From the NCBI GenBank assembly GCA_963457665.1, contig OY735219.1, positions 38,061,977 to 38,125,976 on the forward strand: a stretch of 64,000 nt of DNA, read 5' to 3'. Shown in pieces: positions 36,393-47,204 of the stretch; position 1 is the stretch's first letter, and each line of letters starts with the position of its first letter. Source of the DNA: Thysanoteuthis rhombus. Its lineage: Eukaryota; Mollusca; Cephalopoda; Oegopsida; Thysanoteuthidae. The notes under the pieces were generated by a model. The model was given only the letters and a program-made list of their open reading frames with translations, did not search any database and had not been told where the DNA came from. The translations under genes were made by a program, and so were the position numbers.

Positions 36393-36807
36393 AGGTAATT
36401 TGAAAGTATTGGTCACGTAAAGAAAAGTGTATTGACTCACTTATAGATTGAAATACATGGAAATATTGCTTCGATTATTTCAGCTGGTTTTGACGTATTT
36501 TTTGTCGTTGAATTCAAGAATAAAAACAATATTTCTCCATCACTTACCATTTCCTCTGGAGACACGTTTTCTCTTTTCTTTTTCAAAAATGAACTTCTAG
36601 AAAAATTGTGCACTATAAATAGGGATACATTGAAAAGAAATATACTGATTATTTTAGATGATTTTTATTCATTTTGGGGAGCTAAATAAAAAAATGAGAA
36701 CTGTTTTTCTCTTCCATGGAATATCTTTCTTACAAAATACTTTTTTTTACTTTAGAATTATAGATTTTCGTAACAGGGGGAAAATGGTTCCCATTTAAAG
36801 TTATCAT
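36393..36807. other. Unassigned DNA
   Basis: Two loosely similar ~100 bp pieces (36.44-36.54 and 36.61-36.71 kb) share ATTATTT(C/T)AG(C/A)TG-type blocks, possibly an old duplication. Confidence 0.35.
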
Positions 36808-37390
36808 CATCATCAGCCTTTTAGTTTCTGTCATTAAGAATAGACCTTTCCCACGATTCATGGGCGTTGTAGAGCCAGTACTTTCTGAATTTACTAGCTC
36901 GCCACGCCATCTTACTTCTTGTCAGCCGCTATGTCGCATATGATTTCTGGGAATCCATACTTTGAGTCATGATGTCCAGCGGTTGTCCGACATTCCTGCT
37001 ACATGTCCAGCCCATTTTCCTAATAGTTTCTATGATGTCCCTAACTTATGTATTTCCTCTAATATACTGGGCTGTCTTATGATCTCGCCATGTGAGGTCG
37101 AGCATGGTTCTTTCATGCGTACGTTGCATGGTCCTCAATTTCAGGGTCAGTCATTTGGTTGGATCCCATGTATCTGCTCGATAGGTGACTATCAGGAGGA
37201 TGCATCGGTTGTAAACCCTTCTTTTTAGGATTATTGAGACTTTTTTGTTCTTGAAAATCAAGCTTGCTCCACCGAAAGCTTGTCAACCTAGAGTTATTTT
37301 TCGCTTGATTTCTTCTTCTTTTGAGGATTTCATGGAGATTCGTAGTTCTGTGTAGATTAAATGGTTTACTTTCTTTAGCTCTGTGTTTTT
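36808..37390 (-). mobile_element. RTE-type LINE, C-terminal fragment with (ATG)n tail
   Basis: On the plus strand it opens with the tail complement CATCATCATCAG, then runs through the complement of the C-terminal coding region (CCAGCGGTTGTCCGACATTC, GATCTCGCCATGTGAGGTCG, GGTGACTATCAGGAGGATGC, CTTGATTTCTTCTTCTTTTG). It extends further 5' than the 28.6 kb copy. Several frame breaks are present. Confidence 0.88.
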
Positions 37391-37689
37391 AAAAATTGCC
37401 TAAAATAACCAAAACAATTGTCACAAGGTATCCATATTTATAGTGCGAAATTATTCGAAGACCTACAACTAAAAAACGTCTTTTCTGAGAAAATGGTGAG
37501 TGATGGAAAAGAATAGTTTTCATTTTTGGATTCCGCGACCAAAAAATACATAAAATTAGCTGAAATGATAAAAAAAAATTAATGACGTTAATTTTGTAGA
37601 ACCAATGTTATTCATAACACAAAGATATTGGGATTTTACGAATTTAATGTAATTAGTTAAAGCAGGAAAAATAAACAGCTTTTTTTCAA
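37391..37689. other. Unassigned DNA
   Basis: No recognised feature. Confidence 0.4.
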
Positions 37690-37960
37690 CTTTTTTATGT
37701 TTGAGTTTTGCTTTCATTTCTCTGTCTTCCCTCTGACTCTCTTTCTCTCTTCTTTTCCTGTCCTGCTCTCCTCTCTTTCTCATCTTCTTCCGCTCTTTTT
37801 TTACTCTTTCCTCTTCCTTTCCCTTACTTCTTATTCTCTCTTTCTCCCTTTTCCCTTTTCTGCCCACTCTTTTTTCTTTATTCTCCACTCTAAATTTTCT
37901 TCTTTCCACTCTCTTCTCTCTTTCTACATCTTTCTTCTTTCCTTTCCCTCCCCCTCTCAG
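37690..37960. repeat. Polypyrimidine tract (~270 bp)
   Basis: The plus strand is almost entirely C and T with few purines from about 37725 to 37955, without a fixed repeat unit. The minus strand is accordingly K/R/E-rich in translation. Such mirror-like pyrimidine tracts can adopt triplex (H-DNA) structures; that is general knowledge, not shown here. Confidence 0.9.
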
Positions 37961-39042
37961 TACATTTCCTTTTTAAAGATTTATCATCAATGTAAAAACC
38001 CTGCACTATCCACTCACTTTTATATTTGTTCTCGACTTGAATAGTCCAGTCAAAACATGTTTAAACATCAAACAAATTGCCTACTATGGTTCTTCACTGT
38101 AATATCACTGAAGTATGTCTGCTGCATAACATGCAAAAAGTTTAGGCAATTGAGTTGGTGAGAAAGGGTAAACCATGTTTGAAAATGGCCGCCAATTATG
38201 ATCCCCTCTTGGTCAGTCAAAGTTTGTTTAACTCAATCTTCCATTACTTAAAACCTGATAGGATAGAACTGATTTTATCATTTTTTGAACATATTTCTAA
38301 TATTTCATGCCTCATTTTTAACAATTTCTGACATTTATGAAATTTCAAGGTGAAAGAGATACCCCTTTCGAGATCATTTTTCAGTATATTTTAGCAGAAT
38401 TTTCATCTTTTCGGTCAGTATATCTGTCTTTTTTGTCAATATTAGCTGTTAATCTAATGCAATCCAATTGCCTCTCCACAAAATGCTATTTGAAGTCATC
38501 AAGTGAAAACCCTCTTTTCAGCCTACTTTAAAAGAAACATTTTATACTGACATGATATTCCTTGTTCCTTAAAGTACACACAACTCAGGTTTTAGTTGCC
38601 CGATTTAGATAATCTTTATGTCCTTGTCCATGTTTTGTGAATCGATCATACAAATGAACATGTCAATCAATCTTTTTTGTACTATTCTTCATTAAACCTG
38701 TGGTACATGCACCCGTGAGTAATCGTACTTAAAAGATCGGTTCTAGTGAACGTTAGGAGTTTTTGTTGTTCTGCGCAACGTATATCAAAGTGACTTAATT
38801 TAATCCTAACAAATGACAGATGATTTCTATCAGTTCGAGTAAACGTTTTCAAGTGAATATGACAAGTGTTACCTAGTGATTATCATTTGCAAATTCGTCG
38901 AGTTTGCACTGTGGGTACCTTTGCAGTCACTTGCTGGTAGGTCAGACTTGATAGATCGTAGGTTACCATCTCTGCGTTTCCAGCCCCAGGCCTCAGGTCT
39001 CAGCTGATTCCTTCCTAACTATTCTTGAAATTCGTTATACAT
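37961..39042. other. Unassigned DNA
   Basis: No recognised exon or repeat. Confidence 0.4.
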
Positions 39043-39780
39043 TCAAAAGTTATGGAATTTTGTGGTTGCTTTTGTTGTTTGCAATGATTTGGCTCCAACG
39101 TTTTCTGAGCTTTTGGTTACCTCTTCCCTAAAGTGCTGGATGTGTAGGTCATCAATGCTTTCCATTGTACAGGAACAAAAAGGCCTTTTTCCAACCTCAA
39201 TAACTTGCTTTTCAATAATATCCTGATCAAACACTTTTCTCAACTTACAGAGTTTTTATTTTCCATTTTTTTTTTATTGTTGCCACTCATCATATGCCTC
39301 ATGGTGATTTCAGCGAACAAAAGTTCAAAAACTTCTTGCAGGTCAGATCTCGCCATCAGATGGTCTGTAGAACCCATGAAGCTCATCTGTGTATGGAAAG
39401 GATTTTATAAGGTAGGAACTTAGTTCTGATTCAATAATAATCTTGGCTTTCTGTCTGGTCAAATGGTATGATGGATATAATGTCATTTTCCTAGGCTAGA
39501 TCACTGTTATAACATTATGTTGAGGACACGCAGTTTTGGTTACCAAGATCCGTGTCCACCATTGAAGAAGAAACAGACAATAGCTGACTTCCCAGGATAA
39601 TTGCCTATATGCACAGACTGCATCATTCCTGACCACATGGGCCTGGAGGGATGTAAAACAAGAGACGCCTCCCACAGAATGTCAATATTTGCGCTGGAAT
39701 CCATACCATCTGTGTCATTCAGTTCTTTGAATGTTATTCGTGATTCGTTTGATATTTGATGTTAAACCTTCCAATCTTTA
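39043..39780 (-). pseudogene. Fossil of a large unnamed protein family (middle region)
   Basis: Read on the minus strand from about 39.76 kb downwards, three blocks appear in order. The first is WEASLVLHPSRPMWSGMMQS then VHIGNYPGKSAIV. The second is FDQ with, in another frame, KAKIIIESELS. The third is STDHLMARSDLQEVFELLFA then EITMRHMMSG. From memory this order (RPxWxGxMQ...YPGKS; FDQ...KA...II; SxLQEVxE...HMxSG) is that of a ~1000-residue protein highly multiplied in mollusc, cnidarian and other aquatic invertebrate genomes, usually left uncharacterised. A further open frame continues at 39043-39243. Frameshifts and stops mean it is not functional. Its C-terminal nuclease-like region is not here but is present in the 54.3-57.9 kb fossil. 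Confidence 0.6.
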
Positions 39781-40764
39781 TTATATCATCTGAATATACT
39801 TCTCTTCTTGGCACTGGTTTTGCTTTAAATGTCGCAGGCGTAAATGTTGCTATAATTCCCATTAGCACCCTGTAGAGAATCAATAGGTTACACTAGGTAC
39901 ATAGTAGCTGATATTGCCAACAGTACAAATAAACTGGCCAAAAAGATGAAAGTTCTGACAAGTTATTCCGAAAAATGATTTCGACGGGTATATTTTTCTT
40001 CCTGGAAATTGATGAAGGGTACAAATTACAAGAATGAAGCATGAAAAATTAGAAATATGATCAACAAGATGATGATAGTCGGTCTTATCCCATTTTGTTA
40101 GAAATTAAGGAAGATGAAGTGGCCATTTTTAAGTATGGCGGGTGTTACCTCTTTTTCACCAAGATTATCGTTGTAAACTCCTATAATTCATGATCAATCA
40201 ATCACTTAGTAAGCAATTTGTTTGAGTTTTATCCCCCAAATCAAATTGACTGGACTAGACAAGGTCACTCCTTATAACTAGATTGATTGATTAGTCTATG
40301 ACTTTATATTTAGTTGTTGTTGACATCTAACGAATTGACACTAGACAAGGATACCAGGGTGTGGGAAAATCTGTCACAGTTTAACAACGGACGGGGGCTA
40401 GAATAAGTAGGGGGCGGAAAATATTTCATAACTTAATAAGCTTTGATGGGTGGAAGTAAAAATGTACAGTATCGACAGGGAAAATATTTTTTCTCTAACC
40501 TGAATAATTTTTTTGTGGTACATAATTCTAAAATCGCTTAAATTGGCGGATACAATTTAACTAATGGTCAACTTATGTTTCTGAACACAGCAAGTTGAAC
40601 CAAGTTCCCCATTTTGCATAGTTTATGATAGTTGTGAAAATTATGACTATTCAGTAGTTGAACCCCCTCAACTAGAGATTGACACTCCAGAATTAGTTGG
40701 TGTGATTTTTGTCTGAAAATTAGCTATCTTTTCAAATAAAATAGAAGCGGCGTGGTTAATGAAA
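39781..40764. other. Unassigned DNA
   Basis: No recognised feature. It may include further eroded parts of the fossil to its left. Confidence 0.35.
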
Positions 40765-41030
40765 AAATTACTTCTCTCACATTTTGATCGACAGTGGTTA
40801 CTAAAAAAGCTGAATTTTCGAAAATCAAGCGTGAATCGCCTAGCGCAAAGTAGTGATCAATTTTACATAAAAACTTACATTACAAATTGAGTCCTTCACT
40901 AAAGACCTATCTTGGTGGGCATTTTAAAAAATAAAGGAAAGTTTTTTTCTAGACATAATAAGTATATGTTTAATACTCACTAGCTTACTAGCTCCATTGG
41001 TGCTGACTGTACGCGTAATATATAAATATT
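40765..41030 (-). repeat. Repeat A, copy 8 (minus, partial)
   Basis: TTCTCTCACATTTTGATCGA, AAACTTACATTACAAATTGA, TTTTTTTCTAGACATAATAA and AGCTCCATTGGTGCTGACTG are complements of repeat A blocks. It stops where the RTE copy begins, so the 5' end of repeat A is missing. Confidence 0.8.
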
Positions 41031-41038
41031 TACTTACC

Positions 41039-41412
41039 TAACCAAGAAACGGGTCTGCAAATTTAGAACCATGCAATGTGCACATGAAAGAATAATGCTG
41101 GGCCTCGCATGGAGAGACCACAAAACAGCGCAGTACATCCAAGAAAAGACAAGAGTCAGGGACATCATAGAATCCTTTAAAAATCTCAAATGGCGGTGGA
41201 CTTGCCATGTTGCAAGAATGGCGGACAACCGATGGACATCACGACTCACGACATGGATCCCCCGAGATCACATGCGCAACCGAGGCCGGCAGAGTATTAG
41301 ATGGAGAGACGAGCTAGACAAGTTCAGGAAGTACTGGCTCCGCGACGCCCACGATAGAGAATTATGGCAAATCTTGAGGAAGGTCTATGTCCAACGACGG
41401 AAGTTAAAAGAC

Positions 41413-41458
<46 letters not shown>

Positions 41459-41460
41459 AT
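41039..41460 (+). mobile_element. RTE-type LINE, C-terminal end with (ATG)n tail
   Basis: An intact frame (41071-41415) encodes the last ~115 residues after the reverse transcriptase: CAHERIMLGLAWRDHKTAQY, RVRDIIESFKNLKWRW, HVARMADNRWTSRLTTWIPR and LWQILRKVYVQRRKLKD, ending TGA. It is followed directly by about 14 GAT/ATG repeats, the simple-repeat 3' tail usual in RTE elements. It aligns with the copies at 49.5 and 55.6 kb. The 5' end is truncated, as is typical of LINE insertion. Confidence 0.93.
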
Positions 41461-41499
41461 ACATAGACGGCCATCCAAACAAAAAGACTGATCAACTGG

Positions 41500-41600
41500 A
41501 GAAACCCATGTTATAAACTGTCAACCCGAACTGACAACATAGGATTCTTCATCATCCAAGTTGGATCGGCGAACTCGCTGAATAATTGGCCATGTTTATA

Positions 41601-41638
<38 letters not shown>

Positions 41639-41948
41639 TCCAGTGAACAGGATGCACTAATGGAGATAGAGGGCTGAAAATATAAACATTTACTCCTCAT
41701 TATGTCGGGTGAAAACTTTTTTTTTGTTTCTTGACCCAACATAAGTTGTTTTTTTTTTATTAGGGGATCCATTTGCAATGTAAGTTTTTACTAAATTGAT
41801 TCCTAGTTTTTGTCCCGCAGTATCCACAATTATTTTCTTGTTCAGACGTTTTATTGGCCACTGCTCGATAAAAGGCAAAAGCATTTATCGAATATCAAAT
41901 ATTTTCATTGATCACCCTCAATATGACATGCTGCAAAAACAATTAGCG
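41500..41948 (+). repeat. Repeat A, copy 9
   Basis: TTATAAACTGTCAACCCGAA, ACTCCTCATTATGTCGGGTG, TTTGCAATGTAAGTTTTTAC, AATTGATTCCTAGTTTTTGT and GATCACCCTCAATATGACAT match. A (TA)n run of ~28 bp interrupts the 5' part at 41605-41632. Confidence 0.83.
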
Positions 41949-42079
41949 TTAAGCAAACCTTCGAACAACGGGAAACATCTTCAAATAGAAATATTAATTT
42001 TAGAATTTTAGACAACATTTATCGGATTCATTTCATCTATTTATTTTGCATATTTTCAAGAATTTCGATATCATAACTA

Positions 42080-42127
<48 letters not shown>
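42080..42127. repeat. (ATT)n microsatellite
   Basis: About 15 ATT units. It lies at the 3' end of the minus-strand LINE that follows and probably derives from its (AAT)n tail. Confidence 0.95.
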
Positions 42128-42128
<1 letters not shown>

Positions 42129-42802
42129 GGAATCTCACACCAGTTGCCTGGTGGTAACCGCTGGAGTTTGAGTGACAACAAGTCTCCTCAAGTCTCCAGC
42201 CCTCCTCTCCTAGTACTCATAGGTCGCAGTAATTCTACGATTTACAGTTTCACACCGGTTGCCCAGTGGTTATCGCTGAAGGCTGAGTGACAATAAGTCT
42301 CCTCAGGTCCTCAGCTAACGTCTCCTCCCTCTTTCGCATATCATGACAGAGCTACTATTTGTTGCAGTACTTATATCTCTAGCACCTTCCTCAGTATCCG
42401 TGCAGTTCCCAGTAGTGCTGTGGTCTGTACGGTCTCTATCCTCCCCCTAATCCCGATCTCCTCCAGTCTCTCCCTCGGCGTTTTGGGGACAGTTCCTAGT
42501 GCTCCCACTATGACCGGTACTACCCTGGTTTTCATGTTCCACATTTTCTTTAACTCCCTTGCTAGGTCCTAGTATTTTTCCCTTTTTTCACCCTCCTTCT
42601 TTTTTACTCTATGGTCTGCAGGCACAGCAACGTCTACTATTTGGCAGGCCTTCCTTTTTTTGTCTACTATTACTAAGTCCGGCCTTCTTGCCTGGATGAG
42701 GTGGTCAGTTTGGATGTCAAAGTCCCACAGTAGTTTGTGGTTGTCATTCTCCAAAACTGCCTCTGGCTTGTGCTGATACCACTTTTCCCCATGGTTGATC
42801 AT
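42128..42802 (-). mobile_element. R2/R4-type LINE 3' end: restriction-like endonuclease, one in-frame stop
   Basis: On the minus strand the coding part runs 42802 to the TAA at 42371. It contains RPD, then LVIVDKKRKACQIV, then DVAVP, i.e. the PD-X12-14-D signature of the restriction-like endonuclease found in R2/R4/Dong-type non-LTR elements. The preceding YQHKPEAVLENDNHKLLWDF is typical of the same region. One codon is TAG (42569-42571) where the 23.0 kb copy has glutamine (YQD); after it the frame continues without other stops through PVIVGALGTVPKTP and TALLGTARILRKVLE. The 3' UTR (42370-42128) holds two tandem ~100 bp repeats, each with GAGTGACAA(C/T)AAGTCTCCTC. The tail is (AAT)n. Confidence 0.85.
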
Positions 42803-42891
42803 TATTATTATTCAACAACAACAATAATAATTAATGATAGTTGTAGTAATAATAGTTGTAGTAATGATAATGATTGATTATAGTATTAGTA

Positions 42892-42968
<77 letters not shown>

Positions 42969-43020
42969 AAGAAGAAGAAGAATCAATGATAGTTGTATTA
43001 ATAATAATAATAATTAATTA
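42803..43020. repeat. (AAT)n/(AAG)n compound microsatellite
   Basis: ATT/AAT-rich repeats, then about 16 AAT units, then about 13 AAG units, then degenerate AAT. It sits at the 5' break of the minus-strand LINE. Confidence 0.95.
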
Positions 43021-43335
43021 AAGTGTATATCGATTCTCACCGTAGATTTACTCTTTATTCTCTGCCATATAATTGATGGTCCGAATTGAGAATTGATTAA
43101 AAACAACTGAACAAATTAAGATGAAAAAAAAAAAAAATAGTAAAATATAATGAAAAATAGTGTAACTGATTATTTGTTCTGGGGGCATTAACCGGTAAGC
43201 TCAGATTATACTCGCGTACGCACACCTGCAATTCCAAGTTCTGGCATTCATTTTTCATTGCATACAAGATTGTTTCAACTTATCATTTTTTTTAAAAATA
43301 CCCCAGAACACTCATCCGTTTCAATAGCAACACAG
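43021..43335. other. Unassigned DNA
   Basis: No recognised feature. Confidence 0.4.
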
Positions 43336-43425
43336 TAAATAATAAATAATAGATAATAAATAATAAATAAAATAAAAATGAATAAATAAATAAATGATAA
43401 ATAAAAAATAAATAATAATCAGCAA
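43336..43425. repeat. (AAAT/AAT)n degenerate microsatellite
   Basis: AATAAATAATAGATAATAAA type repeats of 3-4 bp over about 90 bp. Confidence 0.85.
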
Positions 43426-43834
43426 CATAAATAATAAAGACATATGTAGGAAGGAAGCAGATTCCCAAACTTCTGTAGTTCATTTAACGAGTGAACAGAC
43501 GTACGTAATATGAATCGAAAATGTTGATCATTCAATATCTATCTATGTTCTACAAGAGACCGTTTGTAAAACGAAGTTCAGGGCCGTGCTCATGGGATAG
43601 AAAGGGTACATTTTGAGCTCTTGCACCAAAGAATTGATGATTAATCACTCTTAATGATCCGGAAATATTATTATTACTTAAATTTTTACTTTATCCGATG
43701 AAAGCAATCCGTGAAGATCATCCACAGAACACCTAATGGATGAAAATCACTTTTGTGACATTTGTGTTTAAGAATGGAAATTGATTAATCAAACGCCAAA
43801 TTTTCCATTTTTTTTCATAAGATTAGATTGAAGA

Positions 43835-44135
<301 letters not shown>

Positions 44136-44871
44136 TGTGTGTGCGTGTACATTTTATGCCCAAAGAAATGTCGGATGTCAATACTAATTTTATAAAAGTA
44201 TAGAGTGTCGATAATTGGTGCATTGAAATGTAACATGTTAAGAGTTTGTTCGCTTAACAGTGTAATGGTCAATTTGCTATGTTACTCAACGAAGCACAAC
44301 CAAATATATTTCAAATAAATCCCCACAGACTGCAACATATTATTTTATCGGATAGTTCAATTACATTAACTGCCTTCAAACACACCAGAGAAAATTGGAA
44401 ATATATAACAGTTCTACAAAACATTTGATTGTTTTCCGATTCATTAATTTGAAAAACACTGATAGTTTTAAAAGTATTATAAATATCAAGCAATGCAGAG
44501 AAATCTCGTTACATAAACGCGTATTTATTTCAAGAGCAAGAGTTCCCTCTCACTGTTCAATATTTGATCAGTTGAATAATTATTTGGGTTTCAAATTGGT
44601 ATTTTCCAATTGAAAATTTGCAGCTGAACAAAGCTATTTTGCAACGAACGTTTTGGTACTGAAAGAAAATCTACAAAAGATAACAATTCCTTACAAACAG
44701 TTAATACGATACGACGCGAATATAAATGAACAATAGATGAAGATATATGTATTTTAATCTATTTTCCCCTGCAAGCTCAGTATTTCAAGTCATTTGATTA
44801 TTTCTGTACCGAAGCTACTAAATTAAGTCCCAAGACTATAAATTTGGTATTGTGTGTCAGTAGACATCTAG
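44136..44871. other. Unassigned DNA
   Basis: No recognised feature. Confidence 0.4.
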
Positions 44872-45106
44872 CAATCGTGGGCATTACTTGTCATGGAAGA
44901 CATACTTTGAGAAAACAAATATGTCGCTGGCGAGTGGTATTGCCAGCACGGTTTCGATTTCAGCGCTCATGCGTTACTCCTGTTCAATTCCAATGATTTT
45001 TTGGAAGGTATGTGACCCCAAATACCCCAAGCTACCCTTCATAACACTATCAAAAGATTCCTCACTCACAACGTTCTACGGAGTCCTTTTCGCAAGGCAA
45101 TAATTC
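44872..45106 (+). CDS. Weak coding-like open segment
   Basis: An open frame follows an acceptor-like CATCTAG and is locally GC-rich (MSLASGIASTVSISALMRYS then CSIPMIFWK). A strong donor-like GGAAG|GTATGT occurs at 45007, so a shorter exon ending there is possible. An internal ATG at 44921 could be a start. No family was recognised. Confidence 0.2.
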
Positions 45107-45739
45107 ATAATATTACAGAAAAGAGATGAATTTGAGTTGAGCCTTATATCTGAGATATAATTTGGGCCTGGATATAGCAGCAATGCACTGTTTTCATCAT
45201 TGGCCCTAACAACATGATAGACTATACTAAGAATTATTTCACACTTTTCTACTAACCCTCATACGATGTTTTGTGGCCCTTGATTATATTACAATAATCG
45301 TTCACTATTACTTAACTCCAGACTTAAAATTATCAAGATAGACGAGCCTCACTTCAGAGGTTAGTACAGATTGTTGGCTTATGTGTCAGGTATTTCATTC
45401 GAAACTCTTGGCAAGCTAAGTTAGTCACCAGACACTCCGGAAAGAAGGAGAGACCAACGATTTCAAATCAGCACAGCGAACCCTTCTCTGTCGTTGTATA
45501 AATGTCTATTTTTGTTTTATGATTAGGAATAAATGTTTCAAAAAGTATATTACAACCTGCTGGATCCAGTCTCTTCACTTCCAGGGTGAACAGGATTTCT
45601 TGTGAGATCTTTCATGAGAATATCAGGATTCTGATATCTCCTTACCTTCTTACGATGTTTTATATTTTGGGGATTCAGATAAATTACTACATTTGTTACA
45701 CAATTCTCTGTCGGTGAAATGCTTGCCCCGGTTTGGTGA
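45107..45739. other. Unassigned DNA
   Basis: No recognised feature. Confidence 0.4.
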
Positions 45740-45817
45740 GCCGGGGTTCGATCTAGCACTCTCAAATCAAAGACTAAAACATGGTGCTCAATGCCTCTCC
45801 CTTAAGCACTCAGCACT
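45740..45817 (-). repeat. tRNA-like (Ser/Leu-type) sequence
   Basis: On the minus strand GTGCTGAGTGCTTAAGGGAG then AGGC resembles the tRNA-Ser/Leu D-arm with A box (TGGCCGAGTGGTTAAGGC type), and AGATCGAACCCCGG is a B-box-like T-arm. The acceptor stem is not convincing, so it is a pseudogene or SINE head. It points away from the 5S-like sequence 45 bp further on. Confidence 0.5.
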
Positions 45818-45860
45818 AGGACTAGAAATGAAGATCCTCCCTCCACCCCGAGGTTAAGGG

Positions 45861-45980
45861 GAGAAGGTTGAATCACCTTGAATACACCGATTTTCGTAAG
45901 TTCGTCGAAGTTAAGCAACGTCAATCCTGGTCAGTAAGTAGATGGGTGACTATTGAGGAATAACAGGTGTCGTAAGTAGA
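45861..45980 (+). pseudogene. 5S rRNA-like sequence (pseudogene or 5S-derived SINE head)
   Basis: CACCTTGAATACACCGATTT, then GTCGAAGTTAAGCAACGTC (5S internal control region box A), then CTGGTCAGTAAGTAGATGGGTGAC (box C; two parts) and ACAGGTGTCGTAAGTAG reproduce the order and spacing of metazoan 5S rRNA over ~118 bp. Several substitutions occur, including in the 3' helix (TATTGAGGAATAACAGGTGT), so it is probably not a working gene. A single copy inside repeat-rich DNA fits a dispersed pseudogene or a 5S-headed SINE. Confidence 0.85.
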
Positions 45981-46209
45981 GCAAAGCTTCGATAGGCTCA
46001 GCCAACAGGGTCTTACTAACAATTGCACGAGTGTATCTAACCCTGCGAAACCCTCAAAAAGAATGAAAGCGAGAACGATTATTCAAACATAATGCGCGTG
46101 TTTATCTGCAACTCCTGTCGGAAGCGAGTTCTTCAAAGCTGAATAACTATATCTACCATTCTGCTTCATCTGTCAATTTTTATTTCACCTATTTGTGCTT
46201 CAATAACGG

Positions 46210-46547
46210 ACAAATTGCCAACATCAAAAATATATAGACACCATATCACATCTTTTGAACTTTCAAAATTTTGAGTCAATGCATTCCTAATAGACAAAAC
46301 AAATAATGATTTTATATTTATCAGATGAAATCCCCTGAACATTAGAAAAAAGATATACACACCTTATCACACTCCAAATACACAAAACAAGTAATGCTTT
46401 TATATCTATTTGATCAAATTCACCGAAGATCAAAAATATGTAAACACTTTATCCTATCTTTTGCAATTCTAAACTCTTGAGGAAATGCATTTGTAATATG
46501 CAAAGCAACTTATGATTTTATATTTATTTTTTTAAATTCCCCGAAAA

Positions 46548-46582
<35 letters not shown>

Positions 46583-46855
46583 AGAGAGAGAGAGAGATAG
46601 AGATAGAGAGAGACAGAGACAGAGAGAGACAGAGAGAGACAGAGAAGGAGAGGCAACTAATCACATCTTTTGAAATTTTGATCTCTTTTAGTAAAGCATT
46701 CCTTATACACAAAACAAGTAATTATCTAATGAAATTCCCAGAACATCAAAAAAATTATTGACACCTCTTCACAATTTTTCAACTTTTGAACTGTTGAGTT
46801 AATGTATCCCTAATAAGCAAAACAAGTAATGCTTTTATATTTATCTACCTTCAAA
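46210..46855. repeat. Satellite-like array, ~115 bp unit, about five diverged copies
   Basis: The block AAAACAAGTAATGCTTTTAT with ATCT/ATTT following recurs at about 46296, 46384, 46501, 46711 and 46819. It is preceded each time by TCACATCTTTTGAA-like and TGCATTCCTAATA-like blocks, and followed by AAATTCCCCGAACAT-like sequence. One unit is short (about 88 bp), and one is interrupted by a (TA)n(GA)n microsatellite at 46550-46650. Confidence 0.85.
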
Positions 46856-47204
46856 ATCACGATTCAAAACCTGACCTTTAATACTGTTGACTTCATGGAG
46901 AATAGATAGATTGATTCAAAGAACCATTACAGAAATTAAATTCATCAGTAAATATCCTTTGTACTCAGAATCTCATGATTATGTGCTTATAGAGATAGAG
47001 ACTATAATCTTTAATAATTAAATGACGCTTTTAATGACAATGTATTAGTGTCTGAAATGATGTAATACCAATTATTGGCCTGAAGGAATAAGATGTAGGT
47101 GGCAGAGTTTTTCTGATAGAGATGTTGAACTTAATGTCGGCATACAGACAGTCGGTGAATTTAACTGAACAAGTATAAATAATTGTGTTAATACTGCAAA
47201 AGAA
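46856..47204. other. Unassigned DNA
   Basis: No recognised feature. Confidence 0.4.

Noticed and set aside
46296..46845. CRISPR-like array
   Set aside because: Units are diverged along their whole length with no constant repeat and unique spacers; the surrounding DNA is animal-like. It is a satellite.
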